Part shown: in pieces, positions 38,445 through 46,921 of the stretch
Numbering within the stretch: position 1 is the stretch's first letter
How the letters are laid out: each line of letters opens with the position of its first letter
NCBI GenBank assembly: GCA_900199595.1
Contig: FZRB01000026.1
Coordinates: 1-61,477 of the forward strand
DNA length: 61,477 nucleotides
Origin: Lachnospiraceae bacterium
GTDB taxonomy: Bacteria; Bacillota; Clostridia; Lachnospirales; Lachnospiraceae
Direction: 5' to 3'
Made by a program: the position numbers and the translations under genes
Notes under the pieces: model-generated
What the model was told of the DNA's origin: nothing
Seen by the model: only the letters and a program-made list of their open reading frames with translations
The model's database searches: none

Positions 38445-39064
38445 TATGCATATACCTCCTCTAAAGCCTTAACTGCATCCTTTGTGATTACAAGTGAATC
38501 ATGCTTAAGGATGTCATACACGTTGATTGCTGCACGTGCCTCTGTCTTTACATCAGGAATGTTCCTAGCTGAAAGGACTACATTCTTATCAGCATTCTCA
38601 GTAACAACAAGTGCCTTATCAGCCTTAAGATTACCAAGGATTGTAACGAAGTTCTTTGTCTTTGGAGCTTCCATAGAAAGCTCATCAACAACTATAAGCT
38701 TGTTATCCTGAACCTTAGAAGTAAGCGCTGAGAAAAGAGCAAGTCTTGCTTCTTTTTTGTTGATCTTCTGAGAATAATCTCTTGGCTTTGGTGCGAATAC
38801 TACACCACCGCCTGTCCACTGTGGAGCTCTGATAGAACCCTGTCTAGCATGACCTGTTCCCTTCTGTCTCCATGGCTTTCTTCCACCACCACTTACTTCT
38901 GAACGTGTACGGGCACTCTGTGTTCCCTGACGCTTAGCAGCAAGATGAGCAACTACAGCCTTATGGACTATATTTTCATTTATTTCCACACCGAAAACCT
39001 TGTCGCTGAGTTCAATAGTCTCAACTTCTTTTCCGTCGGTGTTAAAAACGGATACTGTTGCCAT
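38444..39064 (-). CDS. rplD: 50S ribosomal protein L4
   Basis: A 206-residue protein whose loop reaches the exit tunnel. The loop [20 protein letters not shown] and the following [19 protein letters not shown] are diagnostic. In E. coli free L4 represses the S10 operon through its leader; whether that applies to the leader at 40295-40540 is not known. Confidence 0.97.
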   Translation of the reverse strand: MATVSVFNTDGKEVETIELSDKVFGVEINENIVHKAVVAHLAAKRQGTQSARTRSEVSGGGRKPWRQKGTGHARQGSIRAPQWTGGGVVFAPKPRDYSQKINKKEARLALFSALTSKVQDNKLIVVDELSMEAPKTKNFVTILGNLKADKALVVTENADKNVVLSARNIPDVKTEARAAINVYDILKHDSLVITKDAVKALEEVYA

Positions 39065-39095
39065 TTCTTTAATCCTCCTTTACGTAAAATGTGCA

Positions 39096-39782
39096 TTAAG
39101 CTCCAGCCTTAACTGACTCTGTCAGTATAACGAGTGACTTCTTAGGTCCTGGAACAGCACCTCTTACAAGAATTATGTCATTCTCGGCATCTATTTTAAC
39201 AATCTCAAGGTTCTGAATGGTTACCTGCTCAGCTCCCATATGTCCGGCCATCTTCTTACCCTTCATAACACGGCTTGGATCAGAACAAGCACCGTTTGAA
39301 CCAGCATGACGATGATACTTTGAACCATGTCCTGAAGGACCTGAGTGAAGACCATGTCTCTTGATTCCGCCTGCATATCCCTTACCTTTTGATCTTGCAG
39401 TTACATCAACCTTATCACCTTCTGCGAAGATGTCAGCCTTTATAACTGTTTCACCTGCTACATAGTCTGCACAGTTATCAAACTTAAACTCTCTTACAAA
39501 CTTCTTAGCATCTACGCCGGCTTTCTTAGCATGTCCAACCTCTGCCTTAGTTGCTCCATGTGGATTACGAACAACCTTTTTGCCAGAACCATCCTTTGTT
39601 ACTATCTTTTCTTTGATTTCTCCGAAGCCTACCTGAACTGCTTCGTAGCCATCGTTCTCAACTGTCTTAACCTGTAATACATCACAAGGTCCTGCAGCAA
39701 GAACTGTTACTGGAACGAGCTGTCCCTGGTCATTCCAAACCTGGGTCATTCCAACTTTTTCTGCAAGTATTGCTTTCTTCAA
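39096..39782 (-). CDS. rplC: 50S ribosomal protein L3
   Basis: A 228-residue early-assembly protein. [20 protein letters not shown] opens it, and [20 protein letters not shown] and [14 protein letters not shown] mark the core. It is preceded by an unusual 200-base spacer after rpsJ. Confidence 0.97.
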   Translation of the reverse strand: MKKAILAEKVGMTQVWNDQGQLVPVTVLAAGPCDVLQVKTVENDGYEAVQVGFGEIKEKIVTKDGSGKKVVRNPHGATKAEVGHAKKAGVDAKKFVREFKFDNCADYVAGETVIKADIFAEGDKVDVTARSKGKGYAGGIKRHGLHSGPSGHGSKYHRHAGSNGACSDPSRVMKGKKMAGHMGAEQVTIQNLEIVKIDAENDIILVRGAVPGPKKSLVILTESVKAGA

Positions 39783-39982
39783 TGTTCTTTCCTCCTAATT
39801 TGATTTACAGCGGATTCCTTCATATATATTATAGTAGGAATCGTACTAAATAATTTACAGCGGAACACCAGTTTTCCCATAGCTTGCATCAGTGGGGGAT
39901 GTTCTTACTAAATATACTGCGAACGAACTTTCCTTATTAATAGGAAGTTTTGCAGGAATGTCACAGTCAATTAGGTACTGTA
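39783..39982 (-). promoter_or_regulatory. Long rpsJ-rplC spacer with short direct repeats
   Basis: A 200-base gap occurs where most clusters have 10-40 bases. It holds two copies of ATTTACAGCGGA (39803-39814 and 39853-39864, 50 bases apart) and inverted pieces such as GGATTCC / GGAATC on either side of an AT-rich centre. No small gene was found. It may be a second leader or a processing site. Confidence 0.4.
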
Positions 39983-40294
39983 TTATTTCATTCTCATGTC
40001 TACGTATACTCCGGCTGAGATATCAATCTTACGAAGTACGTCGATTGTCTTCTGGTTTGGAGCAATTACATCGATGAGTCTCTTGTGAGTTCTCTGCTCG
40101 AACTGCTCTCTACTATCCTTATACTTATGTACAGCTCTAAGGATTGTTACCTTTTCAACCTTTGTTGGCATTGGAACAGGACCGCTTACCTTAGCTCCTG
40201 AACTCTTAACAGCCTCAACTATCTCTTTAGCTGCCTGATCAATAAGTTCATGATCATATGCCTTTAATGTGATTCTCATTACTTGATTAGCCAT
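39983..40294 (-). CDS. rpsJ: 30S ribosomal protein S10
   Basis: A 103-residue protein, also the NusE antitermination factor. [20 protein letters not shown] is typical, as are [18 protein letters not shown] and [17 protein letters not shown]. The start at ATG 40294 lies about 13 bases after AAGGAGG; reading upstream extends 71 codons into the leader without similarity. It is the first gene of the S10-spc-alpha cluster. Confidence 0.97.
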   Translation of the reverse strand: MANQVMRITLKAYDHELIDQAAKEIVEAVKSSGAKVSGPVPMPTKVEKVTILRAVHKYKDSREQFEQRTHKRLIDVIAPNQKTIDVLRKIDISAGVYVDMRMK

Positions 40295-40540
40295 AAAAAA
40301 TAGCCGCCTCCTTTTCGCACTTTTTAATAATGCCGAGCAAGTGGTGACTGTACTACTATCCCGGGTGTGTCGCGATTCTCTCAAAAGAAAATCGGATTTA
40401 CATCCGTCATCTCTGACCTTTGTCAGATGGTATGGTACAGTGACTTGTCGCCAGATTCTGAGATCATGACATTCGCTCCACGATATTACCTGCTCCTGCA
40501 GCAGCAACTACCGCTTCCACGCTATCAACGTCACAGCAAG
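40295..40540 (-). promoter_or_regulatory. S10-operon leader (untranslated, structured)
   Basis: About 240 bases are transcribed before rpsJ. The minus strand holds a hairpin CTGACAAAGGTCAG extended by flanking CATCT/AGATG pieces, a second hairpin CGGATGTAAATCCG next to it, and other pairs. No gene is seen in it. The position suits r-protein feedback as in E. coli (L4), but no conserved L4 target could be identified by eye. Confidence 0.4.
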
Positions 40541-40544
40541 AGAT

Positions 40545-40573
40545 ATACTATCACATATAAATATAGAATGCAA
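40545..40573 (-). promoter_or_regulatory. Promoter of the S10-spc-alpha cluster
   Basis: On the minus strand TTGCAT (40568-40573) and TAGTAT (40545-40550) are spaced by 17 bases, immediately after the spoVG terminator hairpin. It would drive the 30 genes down to the terminator at 25029-25055. Confidence 0.6.
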
Positions 40574-40587
40574 GTATTTTTTTACAT

Positions 40588-40634
40588 AAAAAAGATGACA
40601 CTCTTGAACCTGGTTCAAAAGTGTCATCTTTTTT
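40588..40634 (-). terminator. Intrinsic terminator after spoVG (palindrome copy 3)
   Basis: AAAAAAGATGACAC and GTGTCATCTTTTTT enclose TTGAACCTGGTTCAA, a long stem with A/T tails. It shares the core and loop sequence with the terminators at 1152-1196 and 18514-18558, in inverted orientation. Confidence 0.85.
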
Positions 40635-40644
40635 ATATTAAGTT

Positions 40645-40917
40645 TTATTCTGCCGGTTCCTCTTCTGGTGTTTCAGCGTACTTTTCAAGGATAAGCTCCT
40701 GTATCTTCTTCCTTGTGTCGGAATTGATCGGATGTGCTATATCTCTATATTCACCATCTGAAGATTTACGGCTTGGCATTGCAATAAAAAGTCCTTTTTC
40801 TCCTTCTATAACCTTTATATCATGGATAACAAATTCGTTATCTATAGTTATAGAAACTACCGCTCTCATCTTCCCTTCTTTTGCAACTCTTCTTACTCTT
40901 ACATCTGTGATTTCCAT
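40645..40917 (-). CDS. spoVG: SpoVG family regulator
   Basis: A 90-residue nucleic-acid-binding regulator; in Bacillus it affects sporulation and septation, and in other Gram-positives it acts on many targets. [10 protein letters not shown] at the start, [20 protein letters not shown] near residue 32 and [16 protein letters not shown] near 58 are diagnostic. I choose ATG 40917, 7 bases after GGAGGT (40925-40930). It lies 24 bases after glgD on the same strand, an odd pairing with glycogen genes that may be only positional. Confidence 0.95.
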   Translation of the reverse strand: MEITDVRVRRVAKEGKMRAVVSITIDNEFVIHDIKVIEGEKGLFIAMPSRKSSDGEYRDIAHPINSDTRKKIQELILEKYAETPEEEPAE

Positions 40918-40941
40918 ATATGCGACCTCCAAAATTATAAT

Positions 40942-42066
40942 TTACAGTGTATATCTAAAGCTCTTCTCAATTACAATCTTTGGATTACCTGCTTCACCTG
41001 TATGAACCGTATTAGCCTTAATAGTATCTCTACTTTCTACTATACAGTTTTCGATGTAGCAGTTATCACCGATATGTACATCATTCAGAATGATAGAGTT
41101 CTTGATAACACAATTATTTCCTACGTAGACCTTCTTAAACAGGACTGAATTCTCTACCGAGCCGTTAATTATACAACCACTTGCTATAAGTGAATTGGAT
41201 GTAACTGCCTCGCCATTGAATTTAGCCGGCGGAAGATCCTCTACCTTCGTATACACTCCGGGTGTAGTACGGAAGAAATGATCTCTTACTTCTGACTTTA
41301 GAAAATCCATATTGGTTCTGAAGTATGAATCAACTGAACCTATATTTCTCCAATATGAGTCAAGACTGTAAGCATTTATTCTCTTGACATTTTTGTATCG
41401 GATGAGAATATCCTTTACAAAGTCTGTTCTTCCTTCTGCGGCACAAGCCTCAAGAAGTTCAATCAGCTGACGACGTCTTACAACATATACTCCTATGGAT
41501 GCAGTAGATGTCTCTGCAACAAGAGGTTTTTCCTCAAAATCAAGTACTCGTCCGTTGTCACCAACCTTTACTACTCCGAATCTTGAAATATCATCCTCAT
41601 CTGCTCTGATATCCTTTGTAACAATAGTGATATCAGCATTCTTGGATATATGGTCTTCGAGGACCTTATTATAATCCATCTTATATACTCCATCGCCAGA
41701 TGCAATTACTACATAAGGCTCATGAGCATCCTTCAAAAATCCGATATTCTGATATAAAGCATCAGCTGTACCCTTATACCAATAGCTGTTTGTAGCTGTT
41801 ATTGTGGGAGTAAATATATAAAGTCCTCCCTGTTTTCTACCAAAATCCCACCATTTGGATGAATTAAGATGTTCATTAAGGGATCTTGAGTTATACTGGG
41901 TATATACAGCAACCTTCTGAATATGTGAATTAGACATATTTGAAAGAGAAAAATCAATAGCTCTGTAACAACCTGCCATCGGCATAGCTGCTGTTGCTCT
42001 TTTAGCTGAGAGATCTCCCATTCTGCTGCTGTTTCCACCTGCCAGAATAATTCCAATAGCTCTCAT
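40942..42066 (-). CDS. glgD: Glucose-1-phosphate adenylyltransferase subunit GlgD
   Basis: A GlgC paralogue that in Gram-positives forms a complex with GlgC to make ADP-glucose for glycogen. The nucleotidyltransferase motif is altered (ILAGGNSSRMGDLSAKRA, near residue 5) compared with GGxGxRLxxLTxxRAKPAV of GlgC, suggesting a regulatory rather than catalytic role. The C-terminal third shows left-handed beta-helix hexapeptides (NNCVIKNSIILNDVHIGDNC). The likely start is ATG 42066, 1 base after the glgC stop; GTG three codons upstream is an alternative. Confidence 0.92.
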   Translation of the reverse strand: MRAIGIILAGGNSSRMGDLSAKRATAAMPMAGCYRAIDFSLSNMSNSHIQKVAVYTQYNSRSLNEHLNSSKWWDFGRKQGGLYIFTPTITATNSYWYKGTADALYQNIGFLKDAHEPYVVIASGDGVYKMDYNKVLEDHISKNADITIVTKDIRADEDDISRFGVVKVGDNGRVLDFEEKPLVAETSTASIGVYVVRRRQLIELLEACAAEGRTDFVKDILIRYKNVKRINAYSLDSYWRNIGSVDSYFRTNMDFLKSEVRDHFFRTTPGVYTKVEDLPPAKFNGEAVTSNSLIASGCIINGSVENSVLFKKVYVGNNCVIKNSIILNDVHIGDNCYIENCIVESRDTIKANTVHTGEAGNPKIVIEKSFRYTL

Positions 42067-42067
42067 C

Positions 42068-43339
42068 TTACTCACCTGCCTCTCTTATAATAGAACCGCC
42101 ACCTGGAAGTACTCCATCAGGATAATCCTCAAGTGTGGTCTCTCCGAGAATAGCAGTGTTCTTTCCAATCTTTACATCATCCGGAACAGTAGAATTCTCT
42201 CCAATAGTTACAAGGTCAAATGCGTAAACAGTCGGTTTATAATCATTCTCCGCGGATTCGCCTATACCAAGAACAGCATTCTTTCCTATCTTTACGCCTT
42301 CAGCCAGAATAGCCTTATCAACTACGGCTCCATCACCTATTTCAACATTATTCATGATGATAGAATCCTTAACGACAGCTCCTTTACCGATACGAACTGC
42401 TGAGCCTATTACAGACTTCTCAACATTTCCATATATCTCAGTACCTTCTCCTATAATACTCTTGGTAACGTTGCTGCCGGGAGCTATATACTGTGGCGGA
42501 AGATTATCACTCTTGGTATAAATCCTCCAAAACTCTTCGTAGAGATTGAACTCAGGAATAATATCAACAAGCTCCATATTAGCCTCCCAGTATGAACCGA
42601 GAGTTCCAACATCCTTCCAATAGCCCTTATAATCATAAGCGACTATCTTCTTTCCGTTCTCATGACAAGACGGAATAACATGCTTACCAAAATCACATGA
42701 AGGAACGTCCTTCATCTCAATCAGTTTCTCCTTCAGAAGACTCCAGTTGAAGATATAGATACCCATTGAAGCTTTATTGCTTCTTGGGTGCTCCGGTTTC
42801 TCCTCGAACTCCTGAATAACATTGTTGTCGTCTGTGATTACAACACCGAATCTACTAGCCTCCTCCATAGGAACCTGATAGGTGGCAATCGTAACATCCG
42901 CATGAGAGCTCTTGTGGAAATCAAGCATAACTTCATAGTCCATCTTATAGATATGATCTCCGGACAGAATCAGAACATATTCAGGATCATAATATTCCAT
43001 GAACTCAAGATTCTGATAAATGGCATTAGCCGTTCCGGTATACCATGAAGCATTATCCGAACTCTCATATGGTGGAAGTACCGTAACGCCTCCAAAATTC
43101 CTATCTAAATCCCAAGGCATACCAATACCGATATGCTGATTTAATCGAAGAGGCCTGTACTGAGTCAGTACACCAACGGTATCAATTCCAGAGTTGATAC
43201 AATTACTTAGCGGGAAGTCTATAATCTTATACTTTCCACCGAAAGCAACTGCAGGTTTTGCAAGCTTTGAGGTTAGAACGCCAAGACGTGAGCCCTGACC
43301 ACCAGCAAGAAGCATTGCGATCATTTCCTTCTTAACCAT
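42068..43339 (-). CDS. glgC: Glucose-1-phosphate adenylyltransferase catalytic subunit
   Basis: Makes ADP-glucose from ATP and glucose 1-phosphate. [20 protein letters not shown] near residue 10 is the intact catalytic loop, [12 protein letters not shown] near 42 and [12 protein letters not shown] near 103 bind substrate, and [20 protein letters not shown] near 175 binds the sugar phosphate. The hexapeptide beta-helix fills the C-terminus. It is 423 residues long and the first gene of glgC-glgD-spoVG; a TATAAT sits about 60 bases upstream. No glycogen synthase gene is in the window. Confidence 0.96.
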   Translation of the reverse strand: MVKKEMIAMLLAGGQGSRLGVLTSKLAKPAVAFGGKYKIIDFPLSNCINSGIDTVGVLTQYRPLRLNQHIGIGMPWDLDRNFGGVTVLPPYESSDNASWYTGTANAIYQNLEFMEYYDPEYVLILSGDHIYKMDYEVMLDFHKSSHADVTIATYQVPMEEASRFGVVITDDNNVIQEFEEKPEHPRSNKASMGIYIFNWSLLKEKLIEMKDVPSCDFGKHVIPSCHENGKKIVAYDYKGYWKDVGTLGSYWEANMELVDIIPEFNLYEEFWRIYTKSDNLPPQYIAPGSNVTKSIIGEGTEIYGNVEKSVIGSAVRIGKGAVVKDSIIMNNVEIGDGAVVDKAILAEGVKIGKNAVLGIGESAENDYKPTVYAFDLVTIGENSTVPDDVKIGKNTAILGETTLEDYPDGVLPGGGSIIREAGE

Positions 43340-43500
43340 ATTGTCACTCCTTTATGCAAGATCTTGTATTACAAGTCCTCTTAATTATAACACTTTTGGC
43401 AGAATTTTGAAACACCTTTTTGGGTATATTTACCCTATTTTTCTTGTTTTTAAAATGCTATTTGTTAATTATACACAACATATAGTGGTATAAAACAAAA

Positions 43501-43532
43501 ATGAGGCTGAATAACACATAATTCAGCCTCAT
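43501..43532. terminator. Intrinsic terminator downstream of the EF-G-like gene
   Basis: ATGAGGCTGAAT (43501-43512) and ATTCAGCCTCAT (43521-43532) form a perfect 12-bp stem with an 8-base loop, flanked by AAAA and TTTTTTT, so it can act on both strands. It separates the GTPase gene from the glgC promoter. Confidence 0.9.
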
Positions 43533-43549
43533 TTTTTTGTTAAAAATCA

Positions 43550-45622
43550 CTACTGTTTATTATTTTCTTCAATTTCTTTCTTAGCTACTTCATCAGGAGC
43601 CTGCTCATATCTTGCAAATTCATAAGAGAATGTTCCGCTTCCTCTTGTCATAGAGAAGAGCTTTGTATCATATTCATAAAGTTCCAGATAAGGAATATCT
43701 GCAACTACTTCCTGATATCCGCCATCTAAAGGATTCATTCCATAAACTCTTGCACGACGCTTATTCAGATCACCCATGATATCACCGGCATACTGTCCGT
43801 CAGCTACAACCTTGAGCGATGCTATAGGTTCAAGAAGAACAGGTCTTGCATCCATAAATCCATTTACGAACGCCTGCTTTGTAGCAACCTTGAATGCAAG
43901 CTCGGAAGAATCAACCGGATGGTAGCTACCATCATAGAGCACAACCTTTACTCCGGTTACCGGATACTTAGCAAGCGGTCCGCTCTTAACAGCCTCATCA
44001 ACACCCTTCTCAACAGCAGGGAAGTAATTCTTCGGAACCGCTCCACCAACTACTGTCTGCTCAAAGATATAAGGTGTTTCCATATCTCCGGACGGCTCAA
44101 CAGTGATCTTTACATGACCATACTGTCCATGTCCACCGGACTGTTTCTTATACTTATACTCAGTATCAGCCTTCTTTGTAATAGTTTCCTTAAAGGCGAT
44201 TCTAGGTCTCATAAGCTCTATATCTACTTTATATTTTGTTGAAAGAACGCTCTGAACAACATCGAGATGCTGAGCACTTATTCCATACAGAAGTGTCTGT
44301 CCATTATCTCCATCATTAACAGTCTTAAGTGTCAGATCTTCCATAAGCATCTTAGCAAGTGCCTGGGATATCTTATCCTCATCACCCTTGTTTTTTGCAG
44401 CATATCTTCTGTAAACGTAAGGCTTAGAGATATTTGCACGGATATATGTTATAGGATTCTTCTTTGTGGAAAGTGTATCTGTTGTCTGACTTTCCGAAAG
44501 CTTAGCCAGCGCACCGATATCTCCCGCATGAAGTTCCTTAACTTCTTCAACTTTATTTCCACAAATGGTATAAAGTTTTCCGAGTCTTTCTTCTATTCCA
44601 CGATGATAATTGTAAAGAACATCATCCGGCTTAAGAACTCCGGAGTTAACCTTTATCAGTGAATACTTACCGATATACGGATCGGATATAGTCTTGAAAA
44701 TGTATGCTGACTTCGGCTTAGCGAAGTTATAATCAGCCTGGAATACTTCATTGCTTGTAGTATCGATTCCGGCACATTTGCATCTGTCCGGTCCAGGGAA
44801 GTACTTGATGATATCAGCCATCAGAGTATACATACCTCTTGCAAGAGTATTTGATCCCATAAGAACTGGAACAACTGAACCGTCACATACACCTACATGG
44901 AGAGCCTGTCTGATCTCATCCTCTGAGAACTCATCTCCCTCGAAATAACGATCCATGTATTCTTCACTTGTCTCTGCAACTGCTTCAAGAAGAGCATCTC
45001 TGCAGATAGCAAGATTATCCTGGGAATAATCAGGCACATCAAACTTATCCACTGTACCCTTATCATTCCATCTCTTAGCCTTCTGCTGAATTACATTAAC
45101 ATATCCTACGAACTGTTCATTCTCGCGGATTGGAAGATGGAAAGGAGCTATCTTCTTGCCATACATTTCCTGTAATTCCTGAACTATTTCTCTATAGGAA
45201 GCTTTGTCATCATCCATGTCAGTTACGAAGAACATTCTCGGAAGATTCCTCTTCTCGCACATTTCCCATGCACGCTTCGTACCAACTTCTACTCCTGCCT
45301 TACCTGAAATAACGATAATTGCAGCGTCAGCAACTGATATAGCCTCTTCTGCCTCACCTATAAAATCATAAAAACCAGGAGTATCAAGGATATTAACTTT
45401 ATATCCATCCCACTCTATAGGGACTACAGTTGTTTTGATTGAAATTTTTCTCTTGATTTCTTCCTTATCAAAATCGCTCAGAGTATTTCCTGCATCAACC
45501 GACCCCATTCGATTTGTCATACCTGCCAGATATACCAGCGCCTCAACCAGAGAAGTCTTTCCACTCCCCCCATGTCCTAAAAGGGCAACGTTTCGGATTT
45601 TGTCCGTAGTAAATACGTTCAT
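43550..45622 (-). CDS. Elongation factor G-like GTPase (FusA2 type)
   Basis: The 690-residue protein has the full EF-G layout (GTPase, domain II, then domains III-V ending with the RGSGTFSYEFARYEQ region). The P-loop is GHGGSGKTSL rather than the AHIDAGKTT of canonical EF-G, and G3 is DTPGFYDF. The G4 position reads VTDMDD instead of NKxD. These place it with the EF-G paralogues of Firmicutes whose role is not settled, not with the translocase itself, and it is far from rpsL-rpsG-tuf. ATG 45622 with GGAGGT upstream is preferred over a start 23 codons earlier. Confidence 0.85.
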   Translation of the reverse strand: MNVFTTDKIRNVALLGHGGSGKTSLVEALVYLAGMTNRMGSVDAGNTLSDFDKEEIKRKISIKTTVVPIEWDGYKVNILDTPGFYDFIGEAEEAISVADAAIIVISGKAGVEVGTKRAWEMCEKRNLPRMFFVTDMDDDKASYREIVQELQEMYGKKIAPFHLPIRENEQFVGYVNVIQQKAKRWNDKGTVDKFDVPDYSQDNLAICRDALLEAVAETSEEYMDRYFEGDEFSEDEIRQALHVGVCDGSVVPVLMGSNTLARGMYTLMADIIKYFPGPDRCKCAGIDTTSNEVFQADYNFAKPKSAYIFKTISDPYIGKYSLIKVNSGVLKPDDVLYNYHRGIEERLGKLYTICGNKVEEVKELHAGDIGALAKLSESQTTDTLSTKKNPITYIRANISKPYVYRRYAAKNKGDEDKISQALAKMLMEDLTLKTVNDGDNGQTLLYGISAQHLDVVQSVLSTKYKVDIELMRPRIAFKETITKKADTEYKYKKQSGGHGQYGHVKITVEPSGDMETPYIFEQTVVGGAVPKNYFPAVEKGVDEAVKSGPLAKYPVTGVKVVLYDGSYHPVDSSELAFKVATKQAFVNGFMDARPVLLEPIASLKVVADGQYAGDIMGDLNKRRARVYGMNPLDGGYQEVVADIPYLELYEYDTKLFSMTRGSGTFSYEFARYEQAPDEVAKKEIEENNKQ

Positions 45623-45719
45623 GTAACCACCTCCATATATTTTTGTCTTACCCCGTAAGTCGTTACTGAGAACAGTAACATCGCTTTCCATTGTATCATG
45701 AATTCATTCATATGTATAG

Positions 45720-46874
45720 TTATATATCTTCATATGTATCTAAAAAATTATGCCTTTTCCCCTTCTGTTTATACCCGATAACCGTATCCAGATTTACATT
45801 TTCCATACTCCTGAATATATTGGCCTCTACAAAAGGATTTTCCTTCTTAAGTTCAGCGATCAGCTTTTTAGTTTCCAGTCTTTTAGAGGAAGTAGTTCCG
45901 TCTTCATGACAGGTAGTACATGTCTCTGTAAAATGACAGGCACACTGCAGAAAATGTAACTCATTATAATCTCTCCAGGCACAGATATCGCTTTCCCTTA
46001 CCAGATAAAGCGGTCTGATAAGCTCCATCCCCTCAAAGTTCGTACTGTGAAGCTTCGGCATCATAGTCTGTACCTGAGCCCCATAAAGCATACCCATCAG
46101 AATAGTCTCTATAACATCGTCAAAGTGATGTCCAAGGGCAATCTTATTACATCCCAGCTCCTTCGCCTTGCTGTACAGGTACCCACGACGCATCCTTGCA
46201 CATAGATAGCAGGGACTCTTCTCGATTGTATCTACAGCATCAAATATATCACTTTCAAATATAGTAATCGGTATTCCAAGAGCTTTTGCATTACTTTCTA
46301 TTAATGCTCTGTTTTCCTTATTGTATCCGGGATCCATCACGAGAAATGTAAGCTCAAAATTCACCTTTTTATGCTTCTGTATCTCCTGAAAAAGCTTTGC
46401 CATAAGCATGGAATCCTTTCCCCCGGATATACATACCGCTATATGATCACCTTCATTGATCAGCTGATAATTCTTGCAGGCTCTTGCAAAGGGAGAAAAC
46501 AGTTTTTTGTGAAATCTCTTTCTTATACTCTCCTCTGCCTTTTTCTTTTTTTCCTCTAAGTCAGTCTCTTTTGTCAGGCCTGACCTGATATAACCTATGT
46601 AACCATCCTTTAGACTATAGCAGTCTCTGTCAGATAAGCAGCTGTAATCTTCCAGTTCTCTCGATCTACGCCCAATCTCACAATAAAGCACCAGTTTTTT
46701 ATCCTTTGGTATAGCTTCTATTTTTTTATTAATCACATCCTCAGGATCATCAAAGCAGATATTTACCGCCCCAGGCATCATGCCATATAGTATAAGCCCT
46801 TCATCGCGTATATCTATAAGCGAATACGTGTCCTTTGGCATCTTATATAATTCTTCAAGTGTTATTTCTTCCAT
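45720..46874 (-). CDS. Rhodanese fused to a TtcA-like tRNA thiolation enzyme
   Basis: Residues 1-100 form a rhodanese domain (YSLIDIRDEG; active-site loop LYCEIGRRSRE) and residues about 120-384 a PP-loop ATPase of the TtcA/TtuA group: CISGGKDSMLMAKL near residue 149, CYLCARMRRG with CxxC near 220, and GHHFDDVIETILMGMLYGAQ near 245. TtcA makes 2-thiocytidine at tRNA position 32 using a 4Fe-4S cluster. More cysteines occur near the C-terminus (CACHFTETCTTC). The fused rhodanese could pass persulfide sulfur directly to the PP-loop domain, which is inference. AAAGGAAT precedes the ATG. Confidence 0.85.
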   Translation of the reverse strand: MEEITLEELYKMPKDTYSLIDIRDEGLILYGMMPGAVNICFDDPEDVINKKIEAIPKDKKLVLYCEIGRRSRELEDYSCLSDRDCYSLKDGYIGYIRSGLTKETDLEEKKKKAEESIRKRFHKKLFSPFARACKNYQLINEGDHIAVCISGGKDSMLMAKLFQEIQKHKKVNFELTFLVMDPGYNKENRALIESNAKALGIPITIFESDIFDAVDTIEKSPCYLCARMRRGYLYSKAKELGCNKIALGHHFDDVIETILMGMLYGAQVQTMMPKLHSTNFEGMELIRPLYLVRESDICAWRDYNELHFLQCACHFTETCTTCHEDGTTSSKRLETKKLIAELKKENPFVEANIFRSMENVNLDTVIGYKQKGKRHNFLDTYEDI

Positions 46875-46921
46875 TAGTTATTCCTTTATGTAATACGGTC
46901 GAACATATATCTATACTCTGT

